Origin: Burkholderiales bacterium
Lineage (GTDB): Bacteria > Pseudomonadota > Gammaproteobacteria > Burkholderiales > SG8-41
NCBI GenBank assembly: GCA_030684405.1
Contig: JAUXYA010000032.1
Location: 302,764 to 366,763 of the forward strand
Length of the DNA stretch: 64,000 nt
Direction: 5' to 3'
Shown here: piece by piece, positions 39,034 to 48,303 of the stretch
Numbering within the stretch: position 1 is the first letter of the stretch
Layout of the letters: every line of letters starts with the position of its first letter
Notes under the pieces: generated by a model
Seen by the model: only the letters and a program-made list of their open reading frames with translations
What the model was told of the DNA's origin: nothing
The model's database searches: none
Program-made: the position numbers and the translations under genes

Positions 39034-39918
39034 TTAGTCTTTCTGAATTCCGAGCATGGCACGAGCCTCATCTGTGGTTGCCACTTCACGTCCCACCGAA
39101 CGGCCGAATTCAGCAAAACGGTAGACGAGTTCGGCGTTCGTGGGATACCCGAGTTCAGGATAAGGATAGTCCCCCAGTCCTGGCGCAAGATGTCCACCCT
39201 GCTCCAGTGCCAATTTCGAAACATTGAACAAGTTGCCTTCTTTAAGGGCAACCGTCCATTCGATCTTGCGATGCTGAGGCAGGAAGTCAATCAACGCCTG
39301 CAGTCCGCGTGGCGTTCCAGGATGCGCCCCTACATGCCAGCCATCAGCCAATACACATTGGATGTAAGCCGGTTCACGGATTGCCCCCATGTCCATAAGC
39401 GCATCAGTCATGCGAATGAAAGGCACTGCCCACACCGACAGGTGGGGTTTGACGCCTGATTCCGTCATTCCCTTGGCGAGAAAGAGGCAGGTCTCGGTGC
39501 TATTGACATAAGTTTTGTTTACTGTTTTAAACGCTTTCGCCACGGGGTCGTAACTGTCGAGGTTGGTCGAGCCTGTATCAACGGCGGCAAAGTCAGGTCG
39601 CGAACGAGTTTTTTCCCCCATGAGCTTGATGTGCTGGAGGCGGTTTTCATCCTCCTTGACGGTATGTACCCCAAGCGTAGAGTCAACAAGGATGTCGGTG
39701 CGATCACGGATCTTTTCCACGATTTCCGCATATATTTCCGGCTGATGGCATGCGCTGCCATCGGGGTTACGCGCGTGGAAATGGATGATTGACGCACCGG
39801 CCTCACGACATTGAGCGGCCGTGTCGGCGATTTCGTCTGGCGTAAAAGGAATGTTTTTGTTGAATTCTCGGCCAACGTATTCATTGACTCGCACAGTAAT
39901 GATTAGCTTTTTATTCAA
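39034..39918 (-). CDS. 3-keto-5-aminohexanoate cleavage (BKACE/DUF849) family protein
   Basis: LIITVRVNEYVGREFNKNIPFTPDEIADTAAQCREAGASIIHFHARNPDG. Confidence 0.95.
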   Translation of the reverse strand: MNKKLIITVRVNEYVGREFNKNIPFTPDEIADTAAQCREAGASIIHFHARNPDGSACHQPEIYAEIVEKIRDRTDILVDSTLGVHTVKEDENRLQHIKLMGEKTRSRPDFAAVDTGSTNLDSYDPVAKAFKTVNKTYVNSTETCLFLAKGMTESGVKPHLSVWAVPFIRMTDALMDMGAIREPAYIQCVLADGWHVGAHPGTPRGLQALIDFLPQHRKIEWTVALKEGNLFNVSKLALEQGGHLAPGLGDYPYPELGYPTNAELVYRFAEFGRSVGREVATTDEARAMLGIQKD

Positions 39919-39971
39919 ATCATTCTCCGCTTCACCAGGTCAAAAGCCTGAAGCAATCGCGATTGAGGCTA

Positions 39972-40943
39972 TCAAGGCGCCGCATTCCAAAGACCGACTT
40001 TCTTGGCAATGGCTGTCCATTTCCTGATTTCCTCGGCTAGGAATTTCCCGAATTCTTCGGGCTTGCTGCCCACTGTGTCGGAGCCGAACTGCACCATGCG
40101 TTCAGTCAACTCCGGCGAACGCACGATCTTCACGATCTCTTTGTTCATTCGGTCGACGATCGGTCTCGGAGTTTTTGACGGTGCAAGAACGCCTGTCCAG
40201 ATTGTCGCCTGATAACCAGGCACTCCGGTTTCGGCAAGTGTCGGCAGATCTGGCATGAACGAAGAGCGCTTGGAATCGCCTAATCCGAGTGCACGCAATC
40301 TGCCGCTTTTGATGTGAGGTATCGCCACCAGTGACGGACTTAACGACAATTGGATCTGCCCGCCGATCAGATCGGTGATCATCGGGGCAGCCCCTTTGTA
40401 GGGGATGTGAACCATTTTGATGCCGGCCAGCGAGCTCAACAGTTCTGTAGCCAACTGGGTGGCGCTGGAGCTCGTGCCGTAGTTAAGGCCGGATTTACTC
40501 GATTTCGCAAATGTCACAAGTTCGGCGACATTCTTCACTGGAACCGATGGATGTACCACAAGTATTAGTTGTTGCGATGCTGTCTGCGTAATCGGCGCAA
40601 AGTCGCGTAACGGGTCGTAGGACAGTTTCATGCCCATAGCGGTATTAATTGCCAAACTGCTCGACACCATCAGGAGTGTGTATCCGTCCGGAGCAGAGCG
40701 TGAAACCAGTGCCATGCCGATCACTCCATCAATACCCGGACGATTGTCGGTAATGACAGGCTGTCCCATCGTCTCGGTCAGCTTCTGGCCGATGATGCGG
40801 GCAAGGACGTCCGTATTGCCGCCGGCAGCAAAAGGAATGACGAAACGTATCGGTTTTGAAGGGTAAGGTTGTGCAATAGCGGGCAGCGCAAGAAGCCCGA
40901 ATAATGCTGTAGCCACAACAAATACAGGTCTGTATGAACTCAT
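39972..40943 (-). CDS. Bug/TctC-family periplasmic binding protein
   Basis: YPSKPIRFVIPFAAGGNTDVLARIIGQKLTETMGQPVITDNRPG. Confidence 0.95.
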   Translation of the reverse strand: MSSYRPVFVVATALFGLLALPAIAQPYPSKPIRFVIPFAAGGNTDVLARIIGQKLTETMGQPVITDNRPGIDGVIGMALVSRSAPDGYTLLMVSSSLAINTAMGMKLSYDPLRDFAPITQTASQQLILVVHPSVPVKNVAELVTFAKSSKSGLNYGTSSSATQLATELLSSLAGIKMVHIPYKGAAPMITDLIGGQIQLSLSPSLVAIPHIKSGRLRALGLGDSKRSSFMPDLPTLAETGVPGYQATIWTGVLAPSKTPRPIVDRMNKEIVKIVRSPELTERMVQFGSDTVGSKPEEFGKFLAEEIRKWTAIAKKVGLWNAAP

Positions 40944-41009
40944 GGTTTCCTCCGTTTTGTTTACTTGTTTGACTGGCGTACTTGGGCAATCAGCTCTGTT
41001 GAATTCAGG

Positions 41010-41874
41010 CTACTTTTTCATGTTGAGAATGCAGCGCGCCTCTTCGGGGGTTGCTATATCACGCCCCATCGCTTTGGCCATGCCGGCAATGAATTTCACT
41101 AATTCAGCATTGGTGGGATAACCCAGCTCAGGATAGTGGTAGTCGCCTAACCCCGGAGATAAGTGGCCACCGCGTTCGATGGCCAACGCAGCTACCGGCA
41201 GGATGTTTCCCTTCTTGACACATACGGTCCACACGGCCTTGCCGCTGGGCGGTAGTGCATGGAAAAACGCCGAAAGTCCGTCGCTCGTGCCGCGATGCCC
41301 CCCGATGATGCCCCCTTCGCAAAGTACCAAGTTAACCATGGCTGGTTCGACGAATTCGCCGAGGTCCAGAAATGCGTCGACAGCCCTCAAAAATGGTACC
41401 GACCAGCACGCAATCAAGGGTTTGACGTTGATGGATTTCATCGTGCGAGCGAAATTGAGGCAACTGCCAATTGTGTTTACATAAGCTTGGTCTGTGGTCT
41501 GAAAACGCTTTTCGGCGGCTAGGTATCTATCGGTGTTGTTGCTGCCGATGTCGATGCTCGCCATGTCCGGCTTGGCTTCAATCACATGAGCCAATCGTTT
41601 TTCGTCTGCACCGGCGTTATGGATATTTCCCAGTGTCGTATGTACCAGGATGTCGGACTTCTCGCGAATTTTGCGGGCTATCTCAGCATAAAGCTCAGGA
41701 CTGTTGGAACGCCCGCCATCGGGTGTCCGTGCGTGCACATGAGTTATTGCTGCGCCGGCAGCACGGCATGCGGCTGCATCTTCGGCGATTTCATCCGGTG
41801 TGTAAGGAATGTTTGGGTTGGGGCCACGCTTCATCCATTCGTTTTGACGCACCGTAATTATGAGCTTTTCCAAA
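41010..41874 (-). CDS. 3-keto-5-aminohexanoate cleavage (BKACE/DUF849) family protein, second paralogue
   Basis: (TTG start?) LEKLIITVRQNEWMKRGPNPNIPYTPDEIAEDAAACRAAGAAITHVHARTPDGG; start codon uncertain. Confidence 0.93.
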
Positions 41875-41895
41875 GCATCCCCTTTTGACAAAAAC

Positions 41896-41924
41896 GACGT
41901 CGTTCCGTATAACGGAACGACGTC
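41896..41924. promoter_or_regulatory. Perfect 13-bp palindrome between BKACE genes and a divergent IclR gene, candidate operator
   Basis: GACGTCGTTCCGT-ATA-ACGGAACGACGTC. Confidence 0.75.
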
Positions 41925-42010
41925 CCGAATTTTAATTAACATTAACTTGAGGAGAGCAAAGGTGTCAACACAAGGCCCCTCGCAACTCATTCCTAGAACT
42001 GTGAAACCAC

Positions 42011-42760
42011 ATGCTTGATAAGACGCTACTCAAAGGTCTTCTAGTCATCGAGGAGCTTGCTTCCAGCGCAAAACCTCGGGGTGTTTCGGAAATGGCCCGC
42101 AAACTTAATATGTCCAAGACCAGCATGCACCGTCTGCTGCAGACCCTTGCAAGCAAACGCTATGTTGCACAAGATGAGGATGGCACCGGCTATCATCTGA
42201 CGATGCGGTTATGGGAAATTAGTGCTCAGGTTACTTCGCGGATCGACGTGAAACGAGTTGGCGGTACATATCTGCGTCGTCTGGCGGACAAAACCGGAGA
42301 AAGTGCCCACATGACTGTTCTGGAAGGATCTGAAGTCGTATACATCGACAAGATTGACAGTCGTCAGCCGCTACGGGCATTTACGCCGATTGCCGGACGC
42401 GCGCCAGCTTACTGCGTGGCCACCGGCAAGGCATTGCTTGCTTGCCAGACCGAAGAGTTTGTTGATCAATTGGAAGGTCGCTTAAAACCGTTTACAAAAT
42501 TTACCATTACCTCACTCGTAAAGCTCCGAAAAGATCTAAAAGATGCGCGGCGTCTGGGATACGCTGTAAACCACTGCGAGTGGCGGGACGACATCTGCAG
42601 CATTGGCGCCGTGGTCTACGATGTTTCCGGGAGTCCGATCGCAGGTATCGGAGTCTCTGGCCCAGTGCAACGCCTGCAGCCTAAGGCCATCAAGCGCATA
42701 GGACCTTTGGTCAGGGAAACCGCCAGTAGCATTTCGAGAGAGCTGGGATTCAGGGATTAG
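42011..42760 (+). CDS. IclR-family transcriptional regulator
   Basis: GLLVIEELASSAKPRGVSEMARKLNMSKTSMHRLLQTLASKRYVAQDE... and IclR effector domain. Confidence 0.95.
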   Translation: MLDKTLLKGLLVIEELASSAKPRGVSEMARKLNMSKTSMHRLLQTLASKRYVAQDEDGTGYHLTMRLWEISAQVTSRIDVKRVGGTYLRRLADKTGESAHMTVLEGSEVVYIDKIDSRQPLRAFTPIAGRAPAYCVATGKALLACQTEEFVDQLEGRLKPFTKFTITSLVKLRKDLKDARRLGYAVNHCEWRDDICSIGAVVYDVSGSPIAGIGVSGPVQRLQPKAIKRIGPLVRETASSISRELGFRD

Positions 42761-42934
42761 AGCAATCTGTGACCTAAATGCCGCTCCACGAACCATAACT
42801 ACGAAAAGCACATTCTTTGTGGGCCGAATGCTTCATCGAAACGGTCTATTGAATTCCATTGCATAAAACGCTGCGGGCTAGCGCTTCGTCGGATACTCGC
42901 AGTCGTGCTTGACGGGGCCTCCGAAAGCAGGCGA

Positions 42935-43510
42935 TCACGCACCGCTGTTAACTGTCTTGACGATTTCGTCGTGCAACTTGGCTGCAATGTCGCTTAGTAC
43001 CTTAGATTGGCTGAGCAGGCCTTAATAGTCGAACATGTCGGCTTTGGTGTAGCCCGCTTCCTTGGCTGACAGAATTTCGGGGTAAAGCGGAGAATGCTGC
43101 TGCGCTCCCCAGAGCGAGTGCTTCCACTTGATTTGGTTTGACATACGGCGATATTACCGGCAAGTCAACGAACATGCCCTGGATCTGTCTGGCAACGACA
43201 TCACTCACCGTCGGACCCGCGCCCTTGTAGGCAACGCGGGTAGTCTTGATACCAGCTTTGGCCATCAGCACATAAATAGTTGAGCCGAAGGCGACGAATT
43301 CCCTGAGGATTTTAACCGCCATTGAAGGATGCAGCATGATCAGGCTGCTGGTGGTTATCACCGGCGACAGCGGCGGCATGTCGCGCATAGTGTCGGACGG
43401 CGTCTTGGTTTAGACCACCATGTTGATCGCGGTGAAGCTGGCGGTGGGTCATCAGCGGCGTGTGGCCGTCGGACGCGGCGCGATGTTGCGCGAGATGATG
43501 TCAGCCGGGC
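42935..43510 (-). pseudogene. Decayed Bug/TctC receptor gene
   Basis: Frameshifted pieces: TTRVAYKGAGPTVSDVVARQIQGMFVDLP; PLYPEILSAKEAGYTKADMFDY*GLLSQSKVLSDIAAKLHDEIVKTVNSGA. Confidence 0.8.
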
Positions 43511-43587
43511 CGGGTAGGTCAAAAATGCAGCAGGGGCAATACAATTGCAGCGCAGATGCTGTGGGCGATTGAGGATCGCATACGATC

Positions 43588-44325
43588 TCAGCGTGTGGCG
43601 CGGTCGAGGAACAGCTTCACCTGCTGCACGAGCTCCCGTTCCTTGCCATTGAAGAAATGGTCGGCGCCAGCAACACTGATCTGGCCGGAGCCACGCACCG
43701 TCTGGATGGCGGCGGCGCGTTTCGAGGCGTTGTCGAGCACGGCCGGCATATCCTTTTCTCCCATCAGGTCGAGAACCGGTGCCTTGAAGGTTTCGGGTTT
43801 GCTGTACTCGCCGGAGATGCCGATGGCGATGAAGGCATCGATCGTCGGCGCATCGCCGCGGTTGAGCAACACATTGGTCATGCGCGCGCCGAGGCTGTGC
43901 GCGACGATTGCGACTTTTTTATGACCTCGCTTGCGCAGGAACTCCACGGCAACGGCGATGCGCTCAGCTGCTTCCGCAAACAGCGGTGGGTACTGGTCGC
44001 CGCGCGCCTCGGAAGCGAGCACCGGCATCTGCACCGACAGCGTCGCGTAACCTTGCTCTGAGAGATTGCTGCGCAGCGGATTGATCAGGCCCCAGTCGGG
44101 ATGCACGCCGAGTCCGTGGACGACGACCACGCCGGCCTGCGCTTTTGCGTTTGGCGCATGGATGGCGAGAAATTTGCGTCCCGAGGGCAATGCGAGCTGG
44201 ATCGGGTCGCCGATCAGTATCGCCGGCGTGATCTCGGCGGCCCAGCGTTGTTCTCGGTCGTAATCGGCCTTGGCCCAGGCGTTGAGGCTCAGCACGGTGA
44301 AGAGCAGGATGATCAGGCTGCGCAT
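43588..44325 (-). CDS. alpha/beta-hydrolase, DUF3530-like
   Basis: Signal peptide; VVVVHGLGVHPDWGLINPLRSNLSEQGYATLSVQMPVL...VAIVAHSLGARM. Confidence 0.85.
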   Translation of the reverse strand: MRSLIILLFTVLSLNAWAKADYDREQRWAAEITPAILIGDPIQLALPSGRKFLAIHAPNAKAQAGVVVVHGLGVHPDWGLINPLRSNLSEQGYATLSVQMPVLASEARGDQYPPLFAEAAERIAVAVEFLRKRGHKKVAIVAHSLGARMTNVLLNRGDAPTIDAFIAIGISGEYSKPETFKAPVLDLMGEKDMPAVLDNASKRAAAIQTVRGSGQISVAGADHFFNGKERELVQQVKLFLDRATR

Positions 44326-45104
44326 TATTGTCCTTTGAATTCCGGTTTGGTCTTGGCAATGAAGGCGCGCACGCCTTCCCGGTAGTCTGCGGTGTCGAAG
44401 CAGGCGAAACCCTCGTCCCACTCGGCAGGCGGGATGGCGACGCCGGGAGTCAGGCGTTCGATGAATTGCTTGTGCCAGCGTGCGACCAGCGGCGCGCCGT
44501 CGGCGATGCGGCGAGCCAGCGCATAACTTTCCTTTTCCACCTCGGTATCAGGTGCCACGCGGTTGACCAGGCCCTTGTGGTAAGCCTCTTCGGCGCCAAA
44601 CACCCGGCCTTCGAGCAGGATCTCCAGCGCCACCGCGCGGCCGACCAGCGTGAGCAGCCCGGTGAGCTCGCCGTAGCCCATGGTCAGGCCGAGTTTGCTG
44701 ATCGGCACGCCGAAACGGCTGGAGCTGCCGCAGATGCGCATGTCGCACATCGCGGCGATTTCGAGTCCGCCACCAACGCAGGCGCCTTCAATCAGCGCGA
44801 CGGTCGGGTGTTTGCACCGTGCAACGGCCTGCATGGTCGCGTGGATCAGCTCGCCGTAGCCCTTCGCCTGGCGCGCATCGGCGCGTTCGCTGGCGAATTC
44901 GGCGATGTCGGCGCCGGCGGCAAAAGCCTTGCCGCCGGCGCCGCGCAGCACGATGCAGCGCAGTGTTTCGTCGGCCGACAGTTGGCGCAGGGTGTCGCCG
45001 AGCGCCTCCCACATCCCCCGGTTCAGCGCATTAAGCCGCTCCGGCCGGTTCAGCGTGACGGTGGCGATGTCGCCGTCAATCGAGGTCAGGATGTAGTCGC
45101 TCAT
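44325..45104 (-). CDS. enoyl-CoA hydratase/isomerase family protein
   Basis: VTLNRPERLNALNRGMWEALGDTLRQL...AFAAGADIAEF...GACVGGGLEIAAMCDMRI. Confidence 0.96.
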   Translation of the reverse strand: MSDYILTSIDGDIATVTLNRPERLNALNRGMWEALGDTLRQLSADETLRCIVLRGAGGKAFAAGADIAEFASERADARQAKGYGELIHATMQAVARCKHPTVALIEGACVGGGLEIAAMCDMRICGSSSRFGVPISKLGLTMGYGELTGLLTLVGRAVALEILLEGRVFGAEEAYHKGLVNRVAPDTEVEKESYALARRIADGAPLVARWHKQFIERLTPGVAIPPAEWDEGFACFDTADYREGVRAFIAKTKPEFKGQ

Positions 45105-45113
45105 GCCCGTGTA

Positions 45114-45941
45114 TCAGGCCGCCACACCCGCAGCCCGCGCCTGCTCGACGAGGAAGTGGCGTGCGGCCAGCATGTCGTCGAGCTTGGCGAAGGCGTTGGT
45201 GTAGGTGCCGCGGAATCCCTTGTCCTCGATCATGCGGAACATCGCGCCGAAATCCAGGTTGCCCTTGCCCGGGATCAGGTGCTGCTCCTTGCCGTTGCGG
45301 AAGCAGTCGGCGAGGCGCACTTCGCCGACCCGCGAAAAATCGAGCGCATTGACGAAGCCCTCGATGCCTTCAGGAACAAGGTGCGCATGGTTGGCAGTAA
45401 ATGACAGTTTGAACGCGGGCGAGGCGATGTCCCAGTAGTACTGCCATTCCTCCAGGGTGTGGGCGAGGTAATGCACCTCGGCGTCCTCCGGCTCCTTGTT
45501 GAGGTTCTCGAGCAGGATCACGGCTTTCTCCTTTTCGGCGTGGCCGCAAACGCGTTTCAGGCGCTCCTTGCCAACCTCCATGCGCATTTTCATGTCCGAA
45601 CCGAAGTGGTAGCCGGCATGGACGACGATCCACTGCGCGCCGAGTTTGGGGGAAATGTCGACGTAGCTGCGCAGGTAGGCTTCCACGCCGTCGCCGACGT
45701 AGGGTGAATATTCGGCGACGTTGACCGCTGACAGCGTGTGCAGCGCGAGGTGCACGCCGTGCTGTTCGAGCGCGCCCCGCACTTTTTCGCAGCGTGCGTC
45801 GTCGAAGCTGGTAATCGCATTGGCGGCGGTATCGAGCTGGATGTCGATGTGTTTGACGTTGTTTTTCGCCGCCCAACTGATGGCGTCTTCCAGCGGGAGG
45901 CGGCGTCCGATGTCGATGCCGATGCGGTCCAGCAGGCTCAT
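45114..45941 (-). CDS. sugar phosphate isomerase/epimerase (xylose isomerase-like TIM barrel)
   Basis: IGIDIGRRLPLEDAISWAAKNNVKHIDIQLDT...WIVVHAGYHFG. Confidence 0.88.
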   Translation of the reverse strand: MSLLDRIGIDIGRRLPLEDAISWAAKNNVKHIDIQLDTAANAITSFDDARCEKVRGALEQHGVHLALHTLSAVNVAEYSPYVGDGVEAYLRSYVDISPKLGAQWIVVHAGYHFGSDMKMRMEVGKERLKRVCGHAEKEKAVILLENLNKEPEDAEVHYLAHTLEEWQYYWDIASPAFKLSFTANHAHLVPEGIEGFVNALDFSRVGEVRLADCFRNGKEQHLIPGKGNLDFGAMFRMIEDKGFRGTYTNAFAKLDDMLAARHFLVEQARAAGVAA

Positions 45942-45977
45942 GACTTCATTCCCCTGTTCATGTTGTGATTTGTCGAT

Positions 45978-46112
45978 TAAGTTTGAGTCCGGTCATACCG
46001 CTTTCGCGCCCCGGCCATGACCACCTTGCCCCATTTTTCCGTTTCGGATTTCAGGTAGGTGGCAAATTCTGCCGGCGTATTGATGACGGCGTATCTGGCA
46101 TGAGGCTCCTCC
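45978..46112 (-). pseudogene. C-terminal remnant of a Bug/TctC receptor
   Basis: Manual translation ARYAVINTPAEFATYLKSETEKWGKVVMAGARKRYDRTQT*; matches the EFAxYLxxExxKWGKV tail of Bug proteins. Confidence 0.75.
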
Positions 46113-46198
46113 TCCGATTTTTAATGCCGGAGCGCGCCGCTTCCTGCAGGCCGATGTGCCCCGGGGAACCCGAAGCATAGCATCGGCCTGTTGCGCGC

Positions 46199-47395
46199 TT
46201 AAGCAGCCTTGGCGGCGCGGGCCGTGGCCTTGCCGCCGGTGAGATGGTCCATCGCCGCCGCTACGCCGCCTTTTTTGTGCGGCACGCCAGCGAGTTCGAG
46301 GCCCATCTCGACGCCGGCAAGCGTGGCCATGAGAGTCAGGTCATTGAAATCGCCGAGGTGCCCGATGCGGAACACCTTGTCGGCGATCTTGCCGAGTCCG
46401 CTGCCCAGCGACATGTTGAAACGTTCGAGCACGACCTTGCGGAAGGCAACTTCGCTGTGGCCAGCGGGCATCAGCACCGCGGTCAGCACGCCGGAGTATT
46501 CCGCCGGGTTCTGGCACAGGATCTCGAGGCCCCAGGCATTGACCGCGCGCCGTGTGGCTTCGGCGTGGCGCTGGTGGCGCGCGAACACCTGGTCCAAACC
46601 CTCTTCCTCGAGCATGCGCAGCGCTTCGCGCAGACCATAGAGCAGATTGGTCGCCGGCGTGTAGGGGAAGAAACCATTCTTGTTGGACGCGAGCATTTCT
46701 TCCCAGGACCAGTACGAGCATGGCAGCTTTGCATGTTTGCTGGCGGCCAGTGCCTTCGCCGAAATCGCATTGAAGGACAGTCCCGGCGGCAACATCAGGC
46801 CTTTCTGCGAGCCCGCGACAGTCACGTCGACACCCCATTCGTCGTGGCGGTAGTCGATCGAGCCCAGGCCGGAGATGGTATCCACCATGAACAGCGCCGG
46901 ATGTTTCGCGCGGTCGATGGCATTGCGTACTTCGCCGATGCGTGAAGTGGCGCCGGTGGAGGTTTCGTTGTGTACTACGCAAACAGCCTTGATCGTGTGC
47001 GCCTTGTCTTCGAGCAGGCGTGCCTCGATCGCGGCCGGGTCGGCGCCGTGGCGCCAGTCGCCGCTGATGAACTCGGGTTTCAGGCCGAGGCGCAGCGCGA
47101 GGTTTTTCCACAGTGTCGCGAACTGGCCGCTTTCGTACATCAACACGCTGTCGCCGGGCGACAGCGTGTTGACCAGCGCGGCTTCCCAGGCGCCGGTGCC
47201 GGAGGCCGGATAGATCACCACGTCGCCAGCGGTTTTGAATATGCGTTTCATCCCGGCGAGAACATCTTTGCCGAGCTGCGCGAATTCGGGGCCGCGGTGG
47301 TCGATGACCGGCATGTCGATGGCGCGCATCACGCGCTCGGGGACGGTGCTGGGTCCGGGGATTTGCAGGAAGTGGCGGCCGGCGATGTGGCTCAT
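46199..47395 (-). CDS. alanine/serine--glyoxylate aminotransferase-like, class V aminotransferase
   Basis: FLQIPGPSTVPERVMRAIDMPVIDHRGPEF...MVDTISGLGSIDYRHDEWGVDVTVAGSQKGLMLPPG (PLP Lys). Confidence 0.94.
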   Translation of the reverse strand: MSHIAGRHFLQIPGPSTVPERVMRAIDMPVIDHRGPEFAQLGKDVLAGMKRIFKTAGDVVIYPASGTGAWEAALVNTLSPGDSVLMYESGQFATLWKNLALRLGLKPEFISGDWRHGADPAAIEARLLEDKAHTIKAVCVVHNETSTGATSRIGEVRNAIDRAKHPALFMVDTISGLGSIDYRHDEWGVDVTVAGSQKGLMLPPGLSFNAISAKALAASKHAKLPCSYWSWEEMLASNKNGFFPYTPATNLLYGLREALRMLEEEGLDQVFARHQRHAEATRRAVNAWGLEILCQNPAEYSGVLTAVLMPAGHSEVAFRKVVLERFNMSLGSGLGKIADKVFRIGHLGDFNDLTLMATLAGVEMGLELAGVPHKKGGVAAAMDHLTGGKATARAAKAA

Positions 47396-47571
47396 GATCG
47401 GGCTCCAGAAAGGGAATGGGTGAGCCGGCATGGTAAACCTGTGATAACGCCAGAGCAATTACTTTTTGTATGCAAAAATGCCGGAAAGCGAAGTGATCGC
47501 CCGCAGTCTATTTATAACATATTGTTTTAATTGATATTTATGAATTGCATCAGGAATGAGTAAAAGGTATT

Positions 47572-48303
47572 ATGCATACAAACGGAGTCCCCACCATGCC
47601 CGACATCCCCATGCCCCAAGCCTCGAGCGTCACCTTCCTGGCCGAGCGGCGCTTGCTCCATGAAACCGTGATCGACCAGCTGCGCGACCTGATCGTGCAA
47701 GGCGAACTGGCGCCCGAGACCAAGCTTAACGAACGCGTGCTCGCCGAACGGCTGGGCACTTCGCGCACGCCCCTGCGCGAGGCGATCAAGTTCCTCGCCT
47801 CCGAGGGCCTGGTCGAACTGCTGCCCAACCGCGGCGCAGTGGTCGCAGCGCTGAAGCCGGAGAAAATGCAGGAAGTCTTTGTCGTGCTCGGCGCGCTTGA
47901 GGCACTGGCGGGCGACCTTGCCTGCCGCAATGCGACCGAAGCCGATATCGCCGACATCCGCGCACTGCATTACCACATGCTCGCTCACCACGCCCGCGGC
48001 GAACTGGCCCAGTATTTCCGCTACAACCAGCAGATTCACCAGCGCATCATCGACTGTGCCGGCAATGCCACGCTGGCCCAGGCGTGGCGCGCGATGAATG
48101 CCCACGTCAAGCGCGCGCGTTACCTCGCCAACCTGTCGCGCGAACGCTGGGACAAGGCGGTGAAAGAGCACGAAGACATGATTGATGCGTTGCTGAAGCG
48201 CGACGGCGCGCGGCTGCAGGTGCTGTTGCGCGACCACCTCTCCAACAAGCTGGTCATGGTTATGGAGGCGCTGCAAGCCCGGAAGACGGAGGCCGCGCGA
48301 TGA
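47572..48303 (+). CDS. GntR-family transcriptional regulator (FCD domain)
   Basis: LRDLIVQGELAPETKLNERVLAERLGTSRTPLREAIKFLASEGLVELLPNRGAVVA. Confidence 0.95.
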   Translation: MHTNGVPTMPDIPMPQASSVTFLAERRLLHETVIDQLRDLIVQGELAPETKLNERVLAERLGTSRTPLREAIKFLASEGLVELLPNRGAVVAALKPEKMQEVFVVLGALEALAGDLACRNATEADIADIRALHYHMLAHHARGELAQYFRYNQQIHQRIIDCAGNATLAQAWRAMNAHVKRARYLANLSRERWDKAVKEHEDMIDALLKRDGARLQVLLRDHLSNKLVMVMEALQARKTEAAR

